In this document: positions 27,294-35,854 of the stretch, one piece after another
How positions within the stretch are numbered: the stretch's first letter is position 1
Layout of the letters: each line of letters begins with the position of its first letter
Assembly: GCA_944320295.1 (NCBI GenBank)
Contig: CALUGY010000078.1
Span: 24,557 to 88,556, forward strand
Length of the DNA: 64,000 nt
Reading direction: 5' to 3'
DNA from: an uncultured Bacteroides sp.
Lineage (GTDB): Bacteria; Bacteroidota; Bacteroidia; Bacteroidales; Bacteroidaceae
Position numbers and translations under genes: made by a program
Notes under the pieces: generated by a model
Databases searched by the model: none
Seen by the model: only the letters and a program-made list of their open reading frames with translations
Told to the model about the DNA's origin: nothing

Positions 27294-28571
27294 TTATTCG
27301 GTATAGAAGCGAATCAATTTCTCTATCGCTTTCTGACAGGTGGGACAGAAGGCCGGATACTGGTTGGTGCGCATGCGGCAGTCGTAGGCGGGGCGGAACA
27401 CGCCCTTCGTGGAGTAGCCTCCGCCTTCGTACAGTCCCGTGGGGTACTGTTGATAGTCGGCCGGCGGTGTGGGCACAGGGGTACCTTCGGGTATTTGGTC
27501 CTGCCATTTGGAAGCGAAGTCCACGCGGGTGGTGATGTTCTGCTCCCACGGCTCCACGTCAAGCGGATAGACGTCGGTCATTATGTCCTCCTCGTAGAAA
27601 TACTCGTCGGCAAGTCCGGCAAAGCTGTGCCCGAATTCGTGCACCACCACGGGGCGGAAGTCCGGATGGTGCGCCGTGGTCAGGGTGTATGAGTTGTAGA
27701 TGCCTCCGCCACCATATTCCTCGGTGTTGGCCAATATAATAATGTGTTCGTAGGGAATGCCCGCCAGCGCGTCGTGCACGGCCTTGAGGCGCGAGGTGGT
27801 GAGGTAGCGGTCGGAGTAGAAGGTACTGAAGTGCGAGTTGAAAGCCGTGTGCTTCCACTCTCCCAGGCGCGGGATGCTCACCCCGCTGTCGTCCGACGCG
27901 CTGGCCACGGCCACTATGTTGAACTTCTCCTTCAGCGAGCGGAACGGCTCGTGACCGAACAGGCTCTCGCAGGCTATGCGTGCGTCGTCGTAAAAGGTGC
28001 CCATTTCGTCGGCCGTGTAGCCTTCGGCCAAGATGGCCACGTCGATGCAACGCTCCGGGTCGCCGCCCCGGTACAGGTATTGGTGGGGGGTGACATGGCT
28101 GTTGCGTTTGGCATGTATCAAGATGTCTTGCGGGTCTACCACATGGCTCATACGGGCGCGGGCATCGCGGTGGTAGTCGTAGAGAGTGACTTCCAGCAGC
28201 ACCGGTTGTTTGGGGAAGGGGAGCAGGAACGTGTTCTCAAACCCCTTGCTCGTGCCCTGCGCTTCGTCGGTTTCGAGCCACTCTTGGAACAGCGACGAGA
28301 ACGAGGTCTTGTAGATGACCGCGCTGTCTTGCATGCTCTTCATGACTATCTGCCCGTTGCCGGCCAGCGGCAACTCGGCCAAGTGGTGCCGCCTGCCTGC
28401 CCATTGCGGCAGCGCGACAAGTTCGTCCACATAGATGGACTGTTGTGCGGCATTTCCCGCAAAGATGTAGTCCACCCGCAGGGTCTTGTCCGTGAAATAG
28501 TCGTCGAATACTTGTGCCTTCGTGCCGAATGAGGCGCACAGGCAGGCAATGAGCAGGAAAATCTTTTTCAT
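27294..28571 (-). CDS. M64 family zinc metallopeptidase (IgA-peptidase-like), exported
   Basis: 425 residues: signal peptide (MKKIFLLIACLCASFGTKAQ), an N-terminal beta domain (about 21-165) and the M64 catalytic domain with the zinc motif HEFGHSFAGLADE (311-323). The fold is that of the Clostridium ramosum IgA protease family and of Bacteroides secreted relatives; IgA specificity cannot be inferred. Paired cysteines near the end (FCPTC) may coordinate metal or form a disulphide. The start at 28571 is fixed by the signal peptide; the in-frame upstream start is inside repeat array A4. Confidence 0.88.
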   Translation of the reverse strand: MKKIFLLIACLCASFGTKAQVFDDYFTDKTLRVDYIFAGNAAQQSIYVDELVALPQWAGRRHHLAELPLAGNGQIVMKSMQDSAVIYKTSFSSLFQEWLETDEAQGTSKGFENTFLLPFPKQPVLLEVTLYDYHRDARARMSHVVDPQDILIHAKRNSHVTPHQYLYRGGDPERCIDVAILAEGYTADEMGTFYDDARIACESLFGHEPFRSLKEKFNIVAVASASDDSGVSIPRLGEWKHTAFNSHFSTFYSDRYLTTSRLKAVHDALAGIPYEHIIILANTEEYGGGGIYNSYTLTTAHHPDFRPVVVHEFGHSFAGLADEYFYEEDIMTDVYPLDVEPWEQNITTRVDFASKWQDQIPEGTPVPTPPADYQQYPTGLYEGGGYSTKGVFRPAYDCRMRTNQYPAFCPTCQKAIEKLIRFYTE

Positions 28572-28593
28572 CTTGTTGTAATTTATTCGGCAG

Positions 28594-28602
28594 ACAAAGA
28601 TA
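28594..28602 (-). promoter_or_regulatory. -7 element for the M64 peptidase operon
   Basis: Reverse strand TATCTTTGT, one base from TAnnTTTGc, 23 bases upstream of the start. Confidence 0.55.
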
Positions 28603-28694
28603 AGCGTTTTTGCGTTACCTCCGATGTTTGACCTGTTTTTTCTGCGTATAAATACGTCGTTAGAGGCCCGCCAGAAGGCATTATATGCCGCTTT

Positions 28695-28782
28695 CGGGCG
28701 CAACGTGTAGGGAACGCGCTCGCAACGTGTTGGAAGCGTGCTCCGAACATGTTGCGGCCGCGGCCGCAACATGTTCCGCCCG
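28695..28782. repeat. 22-bp dyad array A4 (four units)
   Basis: Units start at 28695, 28717, 28739 and 28761; cores AACGTGTA, AACGTGTT, AACATGTT, AACATGTT. The junction of the last two units is a perfect palindrome (GTTGCGGCCG / CGGCCGCAAC). The conserved flank CCAGAAGGCATTATA... CGCTTTCGGG lies at 28671-28698. It occupies the middle of the 351-bp region between divergent M64 and Lrp-type genes. Confidence 0.87.
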
Positions 28783-28851
28783 ATGGCCTTGCAGAATGGA
28801 TTTTCCAGTAAAGAAAATTCGCGATAATGACGGTAGCTTGAAGAAATATGC

Positions 28852-28860
28852 TAACTTTGC
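28852..28860 (+). promoter_or_regulatory. -7 element for the Lrp/AsnC regulator gene
   Basis: Forward TAACTTTGC, full consensus, 62 bases before the ATG at 28923. Confidence 0.6.
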
Positions 28861-28922
28861 AAACCGTTGCATGGGGGCGTGCAGCCCGTCCGTGCGCATA
28901 ATGTTTTAATTCTTCAACCGCG

Positions 28923-29396
28923 ATGGGACATCACCAATTAGACAGCTTGGATGAGCAAATCCTGAAAATGATAGCGGGGAATGCCCGCATCCCTTTCCTC
29001 GAAGTGGCACGCGCGTGCAATGTGTCGGGGGCGGCCATTCACCAGCGCATCCAGAAGTTGACCAACCTGGGCATCCTCAAAGGCTCGGAGTTCGTCATAG
29101 ACCCTGAGAAGATAGGTTATGAGACTTGCGCCTATATCGGCATTTACCTGAAAGACCCGGCCTCGTTCGACGAGGTGACACGGGCATTGGAAGCCATCCC
29201 CGAAGTGGTGGAGTGCCACTTTACCACGGGGAAGTATGACATGTTCATCAAACTGTATGCACGCAACAACCATCACCTGCTCGGCATCATCCACGACAAG
29301 CTGCAGCCGTTGGGGCTGGCCCGTTCGGAGACGCTGATTTCCTTCCACGAAGCCATCAAGCGGCAGGTTCCGGTGTTGGCGGGCGATGAAGATTAG
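28923..29396 (+). CDS. Lrp/AsnC family transcriptional regulator
   Basis: 157 residues. N-terminal winged helix-turn-helix (LDEQILKMIAGNARIPFLEVARACNVSGAAIHQRIQKLTNLGIL) and C-terminal RAM/AsnC effector domain (TCAYIGIYLKDPASFDEVTRALEAIPEVVECHFTTGKYDMFIKLYARN). Such proteins form dimers and octamers and respond to amino acids. Target genes are unknown. Its 3' end overlaps the convergent folA gene by four bases. Confidence 0.93.
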   Translation: MGHHQLDSLDEQILKMIAGNARIPFLEVARACNVSGAAIHQRIQKLTNLGILKGSEFVIDPEKIGYETCAYIGIYLKDPASFDEVTRALEAIPEVVECHFTTGKYDMFIKLYARNNHHLLGIIHDKLQPLGLARSETLISFHEAIKRQVPVLAGDED

Positions 29397-29887
29397 TCTC
29401 TGCGCCGTATGTAATCCACAAAAGCGTAAGGGTAGGGATGCCTGTCGTCGGCAGGATGGGTTTCCCGGTTTGTTTCGTGCCATGTGGCCGGGTCGACGGT
29501 GGGAAAATAGGCGTCGGCCTGTGGCGCTTCGGCCTCTATTTCGGTCAGGCACAGCGCGTCGGCCAGCGGGAAGGCCTGCCGGTACACGCTCGCTCCGCCT
29601 ATGATATAGACTTGCTCATCCGCCTTACAGTTTGCCAGCGCCTTTTCCAAAGACGGGAATGTTTCCGCACCGGGCAAGGAAATCCCTGCCTGCGATGTCA
29701 GCACCACGTTCCTGCGGTTGGGCAATGCCCCTTTCGGTAGCGACTCGAACGTGTGCCGGCCCATGATGATGGTGTGTCCCGTGGTCAGGAGTTTAAAGCG
29801 TTTCAAGTCGTTCGGAAGCCAGAAAAGCAGTTGGTTCCGGTAGCCTATGGCCATGCGGCGGTCTACGGCGGCAATGAGTGTCAGCAT
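29393..29887 (-). CDS. folA: Dihydrofolate reductase
   Basis: 164 residues; reduces dihydrofolate with NADPH. Conserved N-terminal LIAAVDRRMAIGYRNQLLFWLPNDLKRFKLLTTGHTIIMGRHTFESLP and VYIIGGASVYRQAFPLADALCLTEIEAEAPQADAYFP. It follows thyA by 36 bp in the same direction, which makes sense because ThyA produces its substrate. Confidence 0.95.
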   Translation of the reverse strand: MLTLIAAVDRRMAIGYRNQLLFWLPNDLKRFKLLTTGHTIIMGRHTFESLPKGALPNRRNVVLTSQAGISLPGAETFPSLEKALANCKADEQVYIIGGASVYRQAFPLADALCLTEIEAEAPQADAYFPTVDPATWHETNRETHPADDRHPYPYAFVDYIRRRD

Positions 29888-29923
29888 GTGAGAGGTGCGT
29901 GTTGAAGGGTTGTTATGCTTTGT

Positions 29924-30718
29924 TTATACCGACACTTTGCCCGCAATGTGGGGGTAAGGGTCGTAGTTCACCAGTTGGAAGTCCTCGTATTGGAAGTCGA
30001 ATATGCTCTTCACGTCCGGGTTGATTGTCATCTGCGGCAACGGTCGCGGTGTGCGGGTCAGTTGCAGTTTGACTTGTTCCAGATGATTGAGGTAGATGTG
30101 CGCGTCGCCCAGCGTATGCACGAAATCTCCGGGCTTCAACCCTGTGACCTGCGCCATCATTTGCAGCAGCAACGCGTAAGACGCGATATTGAACGGCACG
30201 CCGAGGAACGTGTCTGCACTACGTTGGTAAAGTTGCAGGCTGAGCCGTCCGTCCGCCACATAGAATTGGAAGAAGGCATGGCACGGAGGAAGGTTCATGT
30301 TACCCAGATCGGCCACGTTCCATGCGCTGACAATGATGCGGCGTGAGTCCGGATGGTGCTTGATGGTCTCCACAGCCTCGCTTATCTGGTCTATGAAGCC
30401 GCCGCGGTAGTCCGGCCACGAGCGCCACTGGTAACCGTAGATGTGTCCCAAGTCGCCGTTCTCGTCGGCCCATTCGTTCCAGATGCGTACTCCGTGTTCT
30501 TGCAGGTACTTCACGTTGGTGTCTCCCTTTAAGAACCAAAGCAGTTCGTATATGATGGACTTCAAGTGCAGCTTCTTCGTGGTAAGGCAGGGGAAGCCGT
30601 CGTCCATGCGGAAGCGCATCTGATGGCCGAACACGCTGATAGTGCCCGTGCCCGTACGGTCGCTTTTCTCCACGCCTTCGGTAAGGATACGGTTTAGCAA
30701 GTCTAAGTATTGCTTCAT
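29924..30718 (-). CDS. thyA: Thymidylate synthase
   Basis: 264 residues, the same length as the E. coli enzyme. Catalytic cysteine C146 in [12 protein letters not shown]; folate/dUMP residues in [33 protein letters not shown] and [14 protein letters not shown]. Makes dTMP from dUMP with methylene-THF, generating the dihydrofolate that FolA recycles; thyA-folA form an operon with a -7 at 30769. Confidence 0.98.
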   Translation of the reverse strand: MKQYLDLLNRILTEGVEKSDRTGTGTISVFGHQMRFRMDDGFPCLTTKKLHLKSIIYELLWFLKGDTNVKYLQEHGVRIWNEWADENGDLGHIYGYQWRSWPDYRGGFIDQISEAVETIKHHPDSRRIIVSAWNVADLGNMNLPPCHAFFQFYVADGRLSLQLYQRSADTFLGVPFNIASYALLLQMMAQVTGLKPGDFVHTLGDAHIYLNHLEQVKLQLTRTPRPLPQMTINPDVKSIFDFQYEDFQLVNYDPYPHIAGKVSV

Positions 30719-30768
30719 TGTGCGGATGCTTTATTGATGGTTGGTTGATTGAATGTGATGTTCGTGCG

Positions 30769-30777
30769 GCAAAGGTA
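30769..30777 (-). promoter_or_regulatory. -7 element for thyA-folA
   Basis: Reverse strand TACCTTTGC, full consensus, 50 bases upstream of thyA. Confidence 0.6.
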
Positions 30778-30805
30778 GCGTTTTTGTCCGGCATTCCCTT
30801 GCAAA

Positions 30806-32050
30806 TTACAGGAAAGGCGTCATCAAGTTGCCTATCCACCCCACGAATTTCTTCCACGGGGAGCGCCGTTTCCATATTTCAGGGGTCAGAAGGGTACTGT
30901 TTTGCTTGTCCTGTTCGAATATGCGGCTCAGTTGGCCGTTGGTTTCGGGGGAGAAGAGGAAAGCATTGGTCTCATAGTCGTAACGCAGGCTGCGGCTGTT
31001 GAGGTTGGCCGTACCCACCGTGCAGAGCGTACTGTCTACCATCATGATTTTTGCGTGGTGGAAGCCGCCGTTGAACAGATATATCCGGGCACCTTTTTTC
31101 ATCAGCTTGTGGACGATGTACATGGCTGCTTCGGGTGTGAACGGCACGTCGGACACGGAGGGTATCATTATCTCTACCGTCTTTCCCTGCTTCAATGCCT
31201 GTTTGATGGCCTTGCGTATGGACTTGGTCGGCACGAAGTAAGGGTTGACTATCCGGACGCTTTCCTGCGCACTTCCTATGGCTGCCGTGTAGGCCCGGGC
31301 AATGGCACGCGGGGTTTTGCGTGGCACACGGTCCACGATGGCAATGTCGCAGGAAATGCTGTCGGGAAAGTCGGGCGGTTCGGGGAAGTACTCCGGCCCG
31401 CCGATGTGTTGCCCTGTCTCCTTGTTCCACATGGTGAGGAAAATACCTTGCAGGTAGCGTACGGCATTGCCTTCAATGCGCATGTGCATGTCCCGCCACG
31501 CACCGATCTCCGGCAGGCCGTTGATGTAATAGTCGGCGATGTTCATTCCGCCCGTGTAGCCCACTTGTCCGTCTATCACTACAATCTTACGGTGGTCGCG
31601 GTGCAAGGCGTGATTGAAGTAGGGGAAAGCAAACGGGTCGAACTTCACGATCTCGATGCCTTGTTCCCTTATCTGCTTTAGGTGTTGCTTTTTTAGGGGA
31701 CGGTTGTTCGACCAGTTGCCGAACGCGTCGAACATGGCACGCACTTTCACGCCTTCTTTGGCTTTCTGGGCCAACAGGCGGAACAGTTCCCCGGCAATGG
31801 AGTCGTTGCGGAAGTTGAAGTACTCCAGATGTATGTGGTGGCGTGCATGGCGTATGGCTTCGAACATGTCGGCAAACTTGGCGTGTCCGTCGGTGAGCAG
31901 CGTGACTTTGTTGTTGCCCGTGACGGCGATGCCCTCGCTTGCCAGGTAGGCACGCATAATAGAATCTCCCTTGACCTGCGCATGGGCAGAGACAAGGGAG
32001 AAAGCCATTAATATGATATATAAGATGTGTCTCAAAACTTTCTCAATCAT
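30806..32050 (-). CDS. Phospholipase D superfamily protein (cardiolipin synthase-like), exported or anchored
   Basis: 414 residues with two HKD motifs: HRKIVVID (153-160) and HAKIMMVD (331-338), each followed by the usual Gly/Asn residues (GGMN, GTANLNSRS). This is the two-domain phosphatidyltransferase fold of cardiolipin synthases. The N terminus (residues 1-25, IILMAFSLVSAHAQ) is a signal peptide or anchor in place of the usual two helices of ClsA, so the catalytic part lies outside the cytoplasmic membrane. Substrate unproven. Confidence 0.87.
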   Translation of the reverse strand: MIEKVLRHILYIILMAFSLVSAHAQVKGDSIMRAYLASEGIAVTGNNKVTLLTDGHAKFADMFEAIRHARHHIHLEYFNFRNDSIAGELFRLLAQKAKEGVKVRAMFDAFGNWSNNRPLKKQHLKQIREQGIEIVKFDPFAFPYFNHALHRDHRKIVVIDGQVGYTGGMNIADYYINGLPEIGAWRDMHMRIEGNAVRYLQGIFLTMWNKETGQHIGGPEYFPEPPDFPDSISCDIAIVDRVPRKTPRAIARAYTAAIGSAQESVRIVNPYFVPTKSIRKAIKQALKQGKTVEIMIPSVSDVPFTPEAAMYIVHKLMKKGARIYLFNGGFHHAKIMMVDSTLCTVGTANLNSRSLRYDYETNAFLFSPETNGQLSRIFEQDKQNSTLLTPEIWKRRSPWKKFVGWIGNLMTPFL

Positions 32051-32066
32051 ATATGTTTCACGGGTG

Positions 32067-32075
32067 GCAAATATA
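32067..32075 (-). promoter_or_regulatory. -7 element for the phospholipase D family gene
   Basis: Reverse strand TATATTTGC, full consensus, 16 bases upstream of the start. Confidence 0.6.
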
Positions 32076-32169
32076 GCGAATATTGCTACCGTTTGTCCCG
32101 TTGTTTTGTTTTATTAAGAAAGTCCTTGCGGGCAGGCTGCCGGAAGAAGGGGCATTCCCCTTTTGCTGT

Positions 32170-32514
32170 TCAAGCCAGAGATAGCACCTTTTTGTATCCG
32201 AAATACAGCAAGATGAGGCCGGCCACAAGCAACGTGCACGGGTCTACCTGTGCTTCCGCGCTTTGCTCCAATAGGAAGCCGAACGTCTCGCGCACGAGTT
32301 CGGGGATGTAGAGCGTCAGGAGTTGCAATCCGTCGAAGGCCAAGAACAGCACGAGTGCCAGCACTCCGCCTACCGCGCTCCACAACCGGGAAAGGAGCAC
32401 CCGTCGGTTGTCCGGCAAGTGTTGCATGACACGGCGGCTGAAACCATTGTCCGTCACTTCTTGCTTGTTTTCGGCAAAGAAGCGTTCCAGCAATTTGTCA
32501 TTATCGTCCATCAT
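32170..32514 (-). CDS. Small membrane protein, probable anti-sigma partner (DUF5056-like)
   Basis: 114 residues: cytoplasmic N-terminal 40 residues (MDDNDKLLERFFAENKQEVTDNGFSRRVMQHLP), a membrane helix (about 43-64), and a second hydrophobic segment near residues 93-108. The N terminus resembles DUF5056-type proteins found next to ECF sigma genes in Bacteroides. It overlaps the sigma gene by 14 bases, which implies coupled translation and supports an anti-sigma or partner role (inference). Confidence 0.75.
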   Translation of the reverse strand: MMDDNDKLLERFFAENKQEVTDNGFSRRVMQHLPDNRRVLLSRLWSAVGGVLALVLFLAFDGLQLLTLYIPELVRETFGFLLEQSAEAQVDPCTLLVAGLILLYFGYKKVLSLA

Positions 32515-33046
32515 AACCGTCCTGTTTTAAGTAGGTTGCCATTTTGTTTTTTGCCCGTGACAGGTGGCTTTTCACGCTCCCCGCGGGGCAGCCGGTGATG
32601 CCGGCAATCTTTTCTATACTGAGATCCTCCATGTAGAACAGCGTAATGCAGGTGCGCTCTATTTCCTTGAGCTGCGACAGGGCGCGGTACACGTCCATTT
32701 TCCGGCCTATGTCTTGTTGCTGCGTGCTGCATTGCATGTCCACTTGGCGCGTGTCCAAGCCGTCGGTCTCTTTCCGGCTGCGAATATAGTCATAAAATAC
32801 ATTGTACGCAATACGGTAAAGCCAGGTGGAGAAACTCGACAGGTTGCGGAACGATGCGAGGCTGGTGTAGGCCTTGATGAACGTGTCTTGCGCAAGGTCG
32901 TCGCTCAGCTCGCTGTCGCCGCAGGTCTGGTTCAGGAAGAACCGCCGTACGGGCGACTGGTATTTCCTGACCAGCTGGTCGAAGGCCCTGGTGTTGTGGA
33001 ACACCACGACCTGTGCGACCAGCGCTATGTCATTCAGTTGGCCCAT
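32501..33046 (-). CDS. ECF-type RNA polymerase sigma factor
   Basis: 181 residues. Region 2 (FDQLVRKYQSPVRRFFLNQTCGDSELSDDLAQDTFIKAYTSLASFRNLSSFSTWLYRIAYNVFYDYIR) and region 4 (YRALSQLKEIERTCITLFYMEDLSIEKIAGITGCPAGSVKSHLSRAKNKM) are both clear. It is the middle gene of a three-gene operon (DUF6249-like gene, sigma, membrane partner) and likely directs a stress or envelope regulon. No TonB-receptor/FecR pair is nearby, so it is not an obvious iron- or glycan-type system. Confidence 0.93.
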   Translation of the reverse strand: MGQLNDIALVAQVVVFHNTRAFDQLVRKYQSPVRRFFLNQTCGDSELSDDLAQDTFIKAYTSLASFRNLSSFSTWLYRIAYNVFYDYIRSRKETDGLDTRQVDMQCSTQQQDIGRKMDVYRALSQLKEIERTCITLFYMEDLSIEKIAGITGCPAGSVKSHLSRAKNKMATYLKQDGYDGR

Positions 33047-33051
33047 TTCTT

Positions 33052-33828
33052 TTATGCGTTAGGCGTGGCCTCTCCTTCCTTTTCGTCTTGTGCTTGCACG
33101 GGTGCTGCGGGCGGCGTGTCGGGTGCGGCCTGGTTTCCGCTTGCCTGCTTGTTGCCGTCAGGACGGGGTTCGTTTGGCTGTCCGCCTTCATTGTTTTTGG
33201 GACGTGTGTAGTATATGGCCAGCTGCCCGATGCCGATGGCCGAGATGAGTGCTCCCACGCAGGCCAGCCCGATTTCCCTTGTCAGGGCGAGAAGGAAGAT
33301 GAACAGCCCGATGCCAAGGAACAGATTCCGGAAGCCTTTGACGCGTATGTCGTTCTCCGACGGCATGGCCTTTTTGAGGAAACTTTCGGGCAGCGGCTGT
33401 CCGGCTGCGAGGGCCTGTTCCATCAGGCGGTACTGTTGTTTGCGCTTCTTGTTGCGGAAGTAGAACACCAGAATGATTATAATGATGGGCGACAGGAAGA
33501 GCAGGCAGACTCCTAGTGTGGAGAGTATGATGGCCGTGCCGATGGTGCCTCCCATGATTTTGTTGAAGGCAAGAGGCCCCCAGTCATCATCGTCCCACTC
33601 CATGCTGTAGCGCGTGGAGTAGCTTTCGCGGTTGGCGGGCGAGCTGTTTTCGTAGGTGGTGATGCTCAGCGTGTCCGTCAGGGTGTCGCCGTTTACCACG
33701 TTGTCTTGCAGTTCGATGACCCGTTTCAGGTTTCCTTGTTCATCGTTTTCGGTGACGATGCGGTTCGTGGCCTGTGCGCCGATGCTCAGCAGCAGGGCCG
33801 ATGCCAATGTAAGTAATGTCTTTTTCAT
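33052..33828 (-). CDS. DUF6249-like membrane protein upstream of the ECF sigma gene
   Basis: 258 residues: signal peptide (MKKTLLTLASALLLSIGAQA), a short extracytoplasmic domain, a membrane helix (about 98-123), then a basic stretch (RNKKRKQQYRLMEQALAAGQPLPES) and two more helices, ending in a Pro/Gln/Gly-rich tail. Family as I recall it is DUF6249; function unknown. Its stop is five bases before the sigma start, so it probably belongs to the signalling operon. Confidence 0.75.
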   Translation of the reverse strand: MKKTLLTLASALLLSIGAQATNRIVTENDEQGNLKRVIELQDNVVNGDTLTDTLSITTYENSSPANRESYSTRYSMEWDDDDWGPLAFNKIMGGTIGTAIILSTLGVCLLFLSPIIIIILVFYFRNKKRKQQYRLMEQALAAGQPLPESFLKKAMPSENDIRVKGFRNLFLGIGLFIFLLALTREIGLACVGALISAIGIGQLAIYYTRPKNNEGGQPNEPRPDGNKQASGNQAAPDTPPAAPVQAQDEKEGEATPNA

Positions 33829-33917
33829 ATCTGTTCAGATGCTTTTTGTTGTTTCGTTTGTGTATTAGACGGAAGTAAAGGAGCCGCAGGTTGCAAAGGA
33901 ACGAAAAAAAATTGAAA

Positions 33918-33962
33918 GCAGCCTCTCCCTAACCCTCCCCAGAAGAGGAGGGGACTCTGGAC
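33918..33962. repeat. C-rich intergenic element, copy 1 (inverted partner at 34174-34218)
   Basis: GCAGCCTCTCCCT... ACCCTCCCC.. GAAG.GGAGGGGA: about 45 bp that matches, at roughly 80%, the reverse complement of 34174-34218. The two copies flank array A5 about 210 bp apart. A related CCCTCCC motif occurs at 56190-56212. Confidence 0.6.
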
Positions 33963-34018
33963 TGGTGGGGAATTTCCCTTTTGTATGGCACATATAAATG
34001 ATTGATATATAGTGGGGT

Positions 34019-34106
34019 TATTCGCAACGCGTTGCGGGCGTACTCGGAACATGTTGCGAGCGCGCTCCGTACACGTTGCGGGCAAGGCCGCAACATGTTG
34101 CGGACA
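34019..34106. repeat. 22-bp dyad array A5 (four units plus a degenerate fifth)
   Basis: Units start at 34019, 34041, 34063 and 34085; cores AACGCGTT, AACATGTT, TACACGTT, AACATGTT. The next in-phase 22 bp (34107-34128) look like a decayed unit (core AATATATC). The conserved flank (GATATATAGTGGGG, about 34000-34018) is on the left. It lies in a 466-bp region (33829-34294) between divergent genes that also holds the two C-rich elements and one promoter. Confidence 0.85.
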
Positions 34107-34173
34107 AAAGCGCAATATATCGCAATTTTCCCCTTCCTTATGGGGGAGGGGGCGGGGGAGAGGCTTTCCTCAT

Positions 34174-34218
34174 GCCCAGCATCCCCTTCCCTTCGGGGGA
34201 GGGTCAGGGAGGGGCTGC
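34174..34218. repeat. C-rich intergenic element, copy 2 (inverted)
   Basis: Reverse complement reads GCAGCCCCTCCCT.ACCCTCCCCCGAAG, matching copy 1 at 33918. Flanks array A5 on the right. Confidence 0.6.
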
Positions 34219-34259
34219 GGGGGTAGCGGTTGCATTTTTTATTCTTATGTTTTTTCTAT

Positions 34260-34268
34260 TACCTTTGC
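34260..34268 (+). promoter_or_regulatory. -7 element for the rRNA methyltransferase gene
   Basis: Forward TACCTTTGC, full consensus, 26 bases before the ATG. Confidence 0.6.
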
Positions 34269-34294
34269 ATGTGTTTTGTCATAATAGATAAGAG

Positions 34295-35761
34295 ATGGAA
34301 ACAACATTGCCGACCGCCTTTACCGACAGCCTCCGCACCCTGCTGGGCGACGGGGAAGCCCGCGCCTTGTGCGACGCGTTGCAAGGAGAGCCGCCCGCGA
34401 GCATCCGCATGAACCGCCTGAAGACTGCCCTCGTGCCACCGGGTATGCCTGTGCCTTGGTGTCCGGAGGGGATGTACCTGCCGTTACGGCCCGCTTTTAC
34501 TTTCGACCCGGTATTTCATGCGGGTGGGTATTACGTGCAAGAAGCTTCGTCCATGTTCGTGGCACATGCCTTGCGCAGCCATATGCCGCAGTATCCGCTC
34601 ATGGTGCTCGACCTCTGTGCGGCTCCGGGCGGCAAGTCCACGCTGTTGCGCAGCATCTTGCCCGAAGGCAGTCTGCTGGTAGCCAACGAGGTGGTGCGTA
34701 ACCGTGTGCAAATCTTGGCGGAGAATCTGGCCAAGTGGGGACATCCCGCCGTGGTGGTGACGAACAACGACCCGGCGGACTTCGCCCCGCTGGCCGGCAT
34801 GTTCGACGTGATACTGGCCGATGTCCCCTGCTCGGGCGAAGGCATGTTCCGCCGCGACCCCGCCTCGGTGGACGAGTGGAGCCCGGTCGCCGTGGATGCC
34901 TGCGTGGAACGTCAACGCCGCATTGTGGATGCCATCTGGCCCTGTCTGAAGCCCGGTGGACTGTTCATTTACAGCACCTGCACCTACAATCGGCACGAAG
35001 ACGAGGAGCAGGTGCGCCGCATGAGGGACGAACTGGGCGCGGAGGTGCTGCCCGTGGCCAGTGTGCCGGCGGACTGGGGCATAACCGGCAACCTGCTGCC
35101 CGGCGAAGATTTCCCTGTATACCGCTTCCTGCCGCACCGCACCCGGGGAGAGGGTTTCTTCCTCGCCCTGATGCGCAAGGAAACGGATGCGGAAGATGTG
35201 TCGGACCATGATGCAGCAGCCTTCGAAGAAACCCGCAACCGCGGGCAGAAGAACCGGCAGAAAGGCCGCGACGCGCGCACGGTACAACCCGCTGCCGCCC
35301 AACTGGCGGCCTTGCGCGGCTGGCTGTCCGTTCCCGACGATTACGAGCTGCTGACCGACTCGGCGGGTGGTGTGTTTGCCTTTCCCCGCGGGCATCTCGA
35401 ACCGTTCAAGCGGCTTCGTTCCGTGCTTCGCGTGGTACAGGCGGGCGTTCCGTTGGCCGAGCCTAAGGGGCGCGACTGGCAACCTTGCCATGCCCTTGCC
35501 CTGAGCACGACCTTGCGCCGCGAGGCTTTTCCCTGTGTGGAAGTGGACTATGAGATGGCCATTACCTACCTGCGCAAAGAGGCTGTGGCATTGGATGGTG
35601 ATGTGCCGCGCGGTTTCGTGCTGCTCACCTACCATTCGCTTCCTCTGGGTTTCGTGAAGAATGTGGGCAACCGCGCCAACAACCTCTACCCGCCCGAGTG
35701 GCGCATACGTAGCGGCTATCTGCCCGATGAAGTGCGTGTGCTTCCGCTATCGGGGGAATAG
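34295..35761 (+). CDS. rRNA cytosine-C5 methyltransferase (RsmF/NSUN family)
   Basis: 488 residues. SAM-binding LDLCAAPGGKST, catalytic cysteines in DVPCSGEGMFRRDP and YSTCTYNRHEDEEQV, as in all m5C RNA methyltransferases. The C-terminal region (about 330-488; HLEPFKRLRSVLRVVQAGVPLAE and LPLGFVKNVGNRANNLYPPEWRI) is the RsmF-type substrate-binding extension. Expected target is 16S rRNA, but the exact base cannot be read from sequence. Starts MEITLPTAF-like (METTLPTAFT) after a promoter. Confidence 0.92.
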   Translation: METTLPTAFTDSLRTLLGDGEARALCDALQGEPPASIRMNRLKTALVPPGMPVPWCPEGMYLPLRPAFTFDPVFHAGGYYVQEASSMFVAHALRSHMPQYPLMVLDLCAAPGGKSTLLRSILPEGSLLVANEVVRNRVQILAENLAKWGHPAVVVTNNDPADFAPLAGMFDVILADVPCSGEGMFRRDPASVDEWSPVAVDACVERQRRIVDAIWPCLKPGGLFIYSTCTYNRHEDEEQVRRMRDELGAEVLPVASVPADWGITGNLLPGEDFPVYRFLPHRTRGEGFFLALMRKETDAEDVSDHDAAAFEETRNRGQKNRQKGRDARTVQPAAAQLAALRGWLSVPDDYELLTDSAGGVFAFPRGHLEPFKRLRSVLRVVQAGVPLAEPKGRDWQPCHALALSTTLRREAFPCVEVDYEMAITYLRKEAVALDGDVPRGFVLLTYHSLPLGFVKNVGNRANNLYPPEWRIRSGYLPDEVRVLPLSGE

Positions 35762-35783
35762 GTACCATATGTTATAAATGACA

Positions 35784-35831
35784 GACATGCCCCTTTGCCG
35801 ATGATTGCTTGGCAAAGGGGCATGTCCTTTT
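35784..35831 (+). terminator. Intrinsic terminator of the rRNA methyltransferase gene
   Basis: Perfect 16-bp stem (GACATGCCCCTTTGCC and its complement) with an 11-base loop followed by CTTTTTAT, 23 bases after the stop codon. Confidence 0.88.
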
Positions 35832-35854
35832 TATATGGTTGCTGTGCCAGGTCG

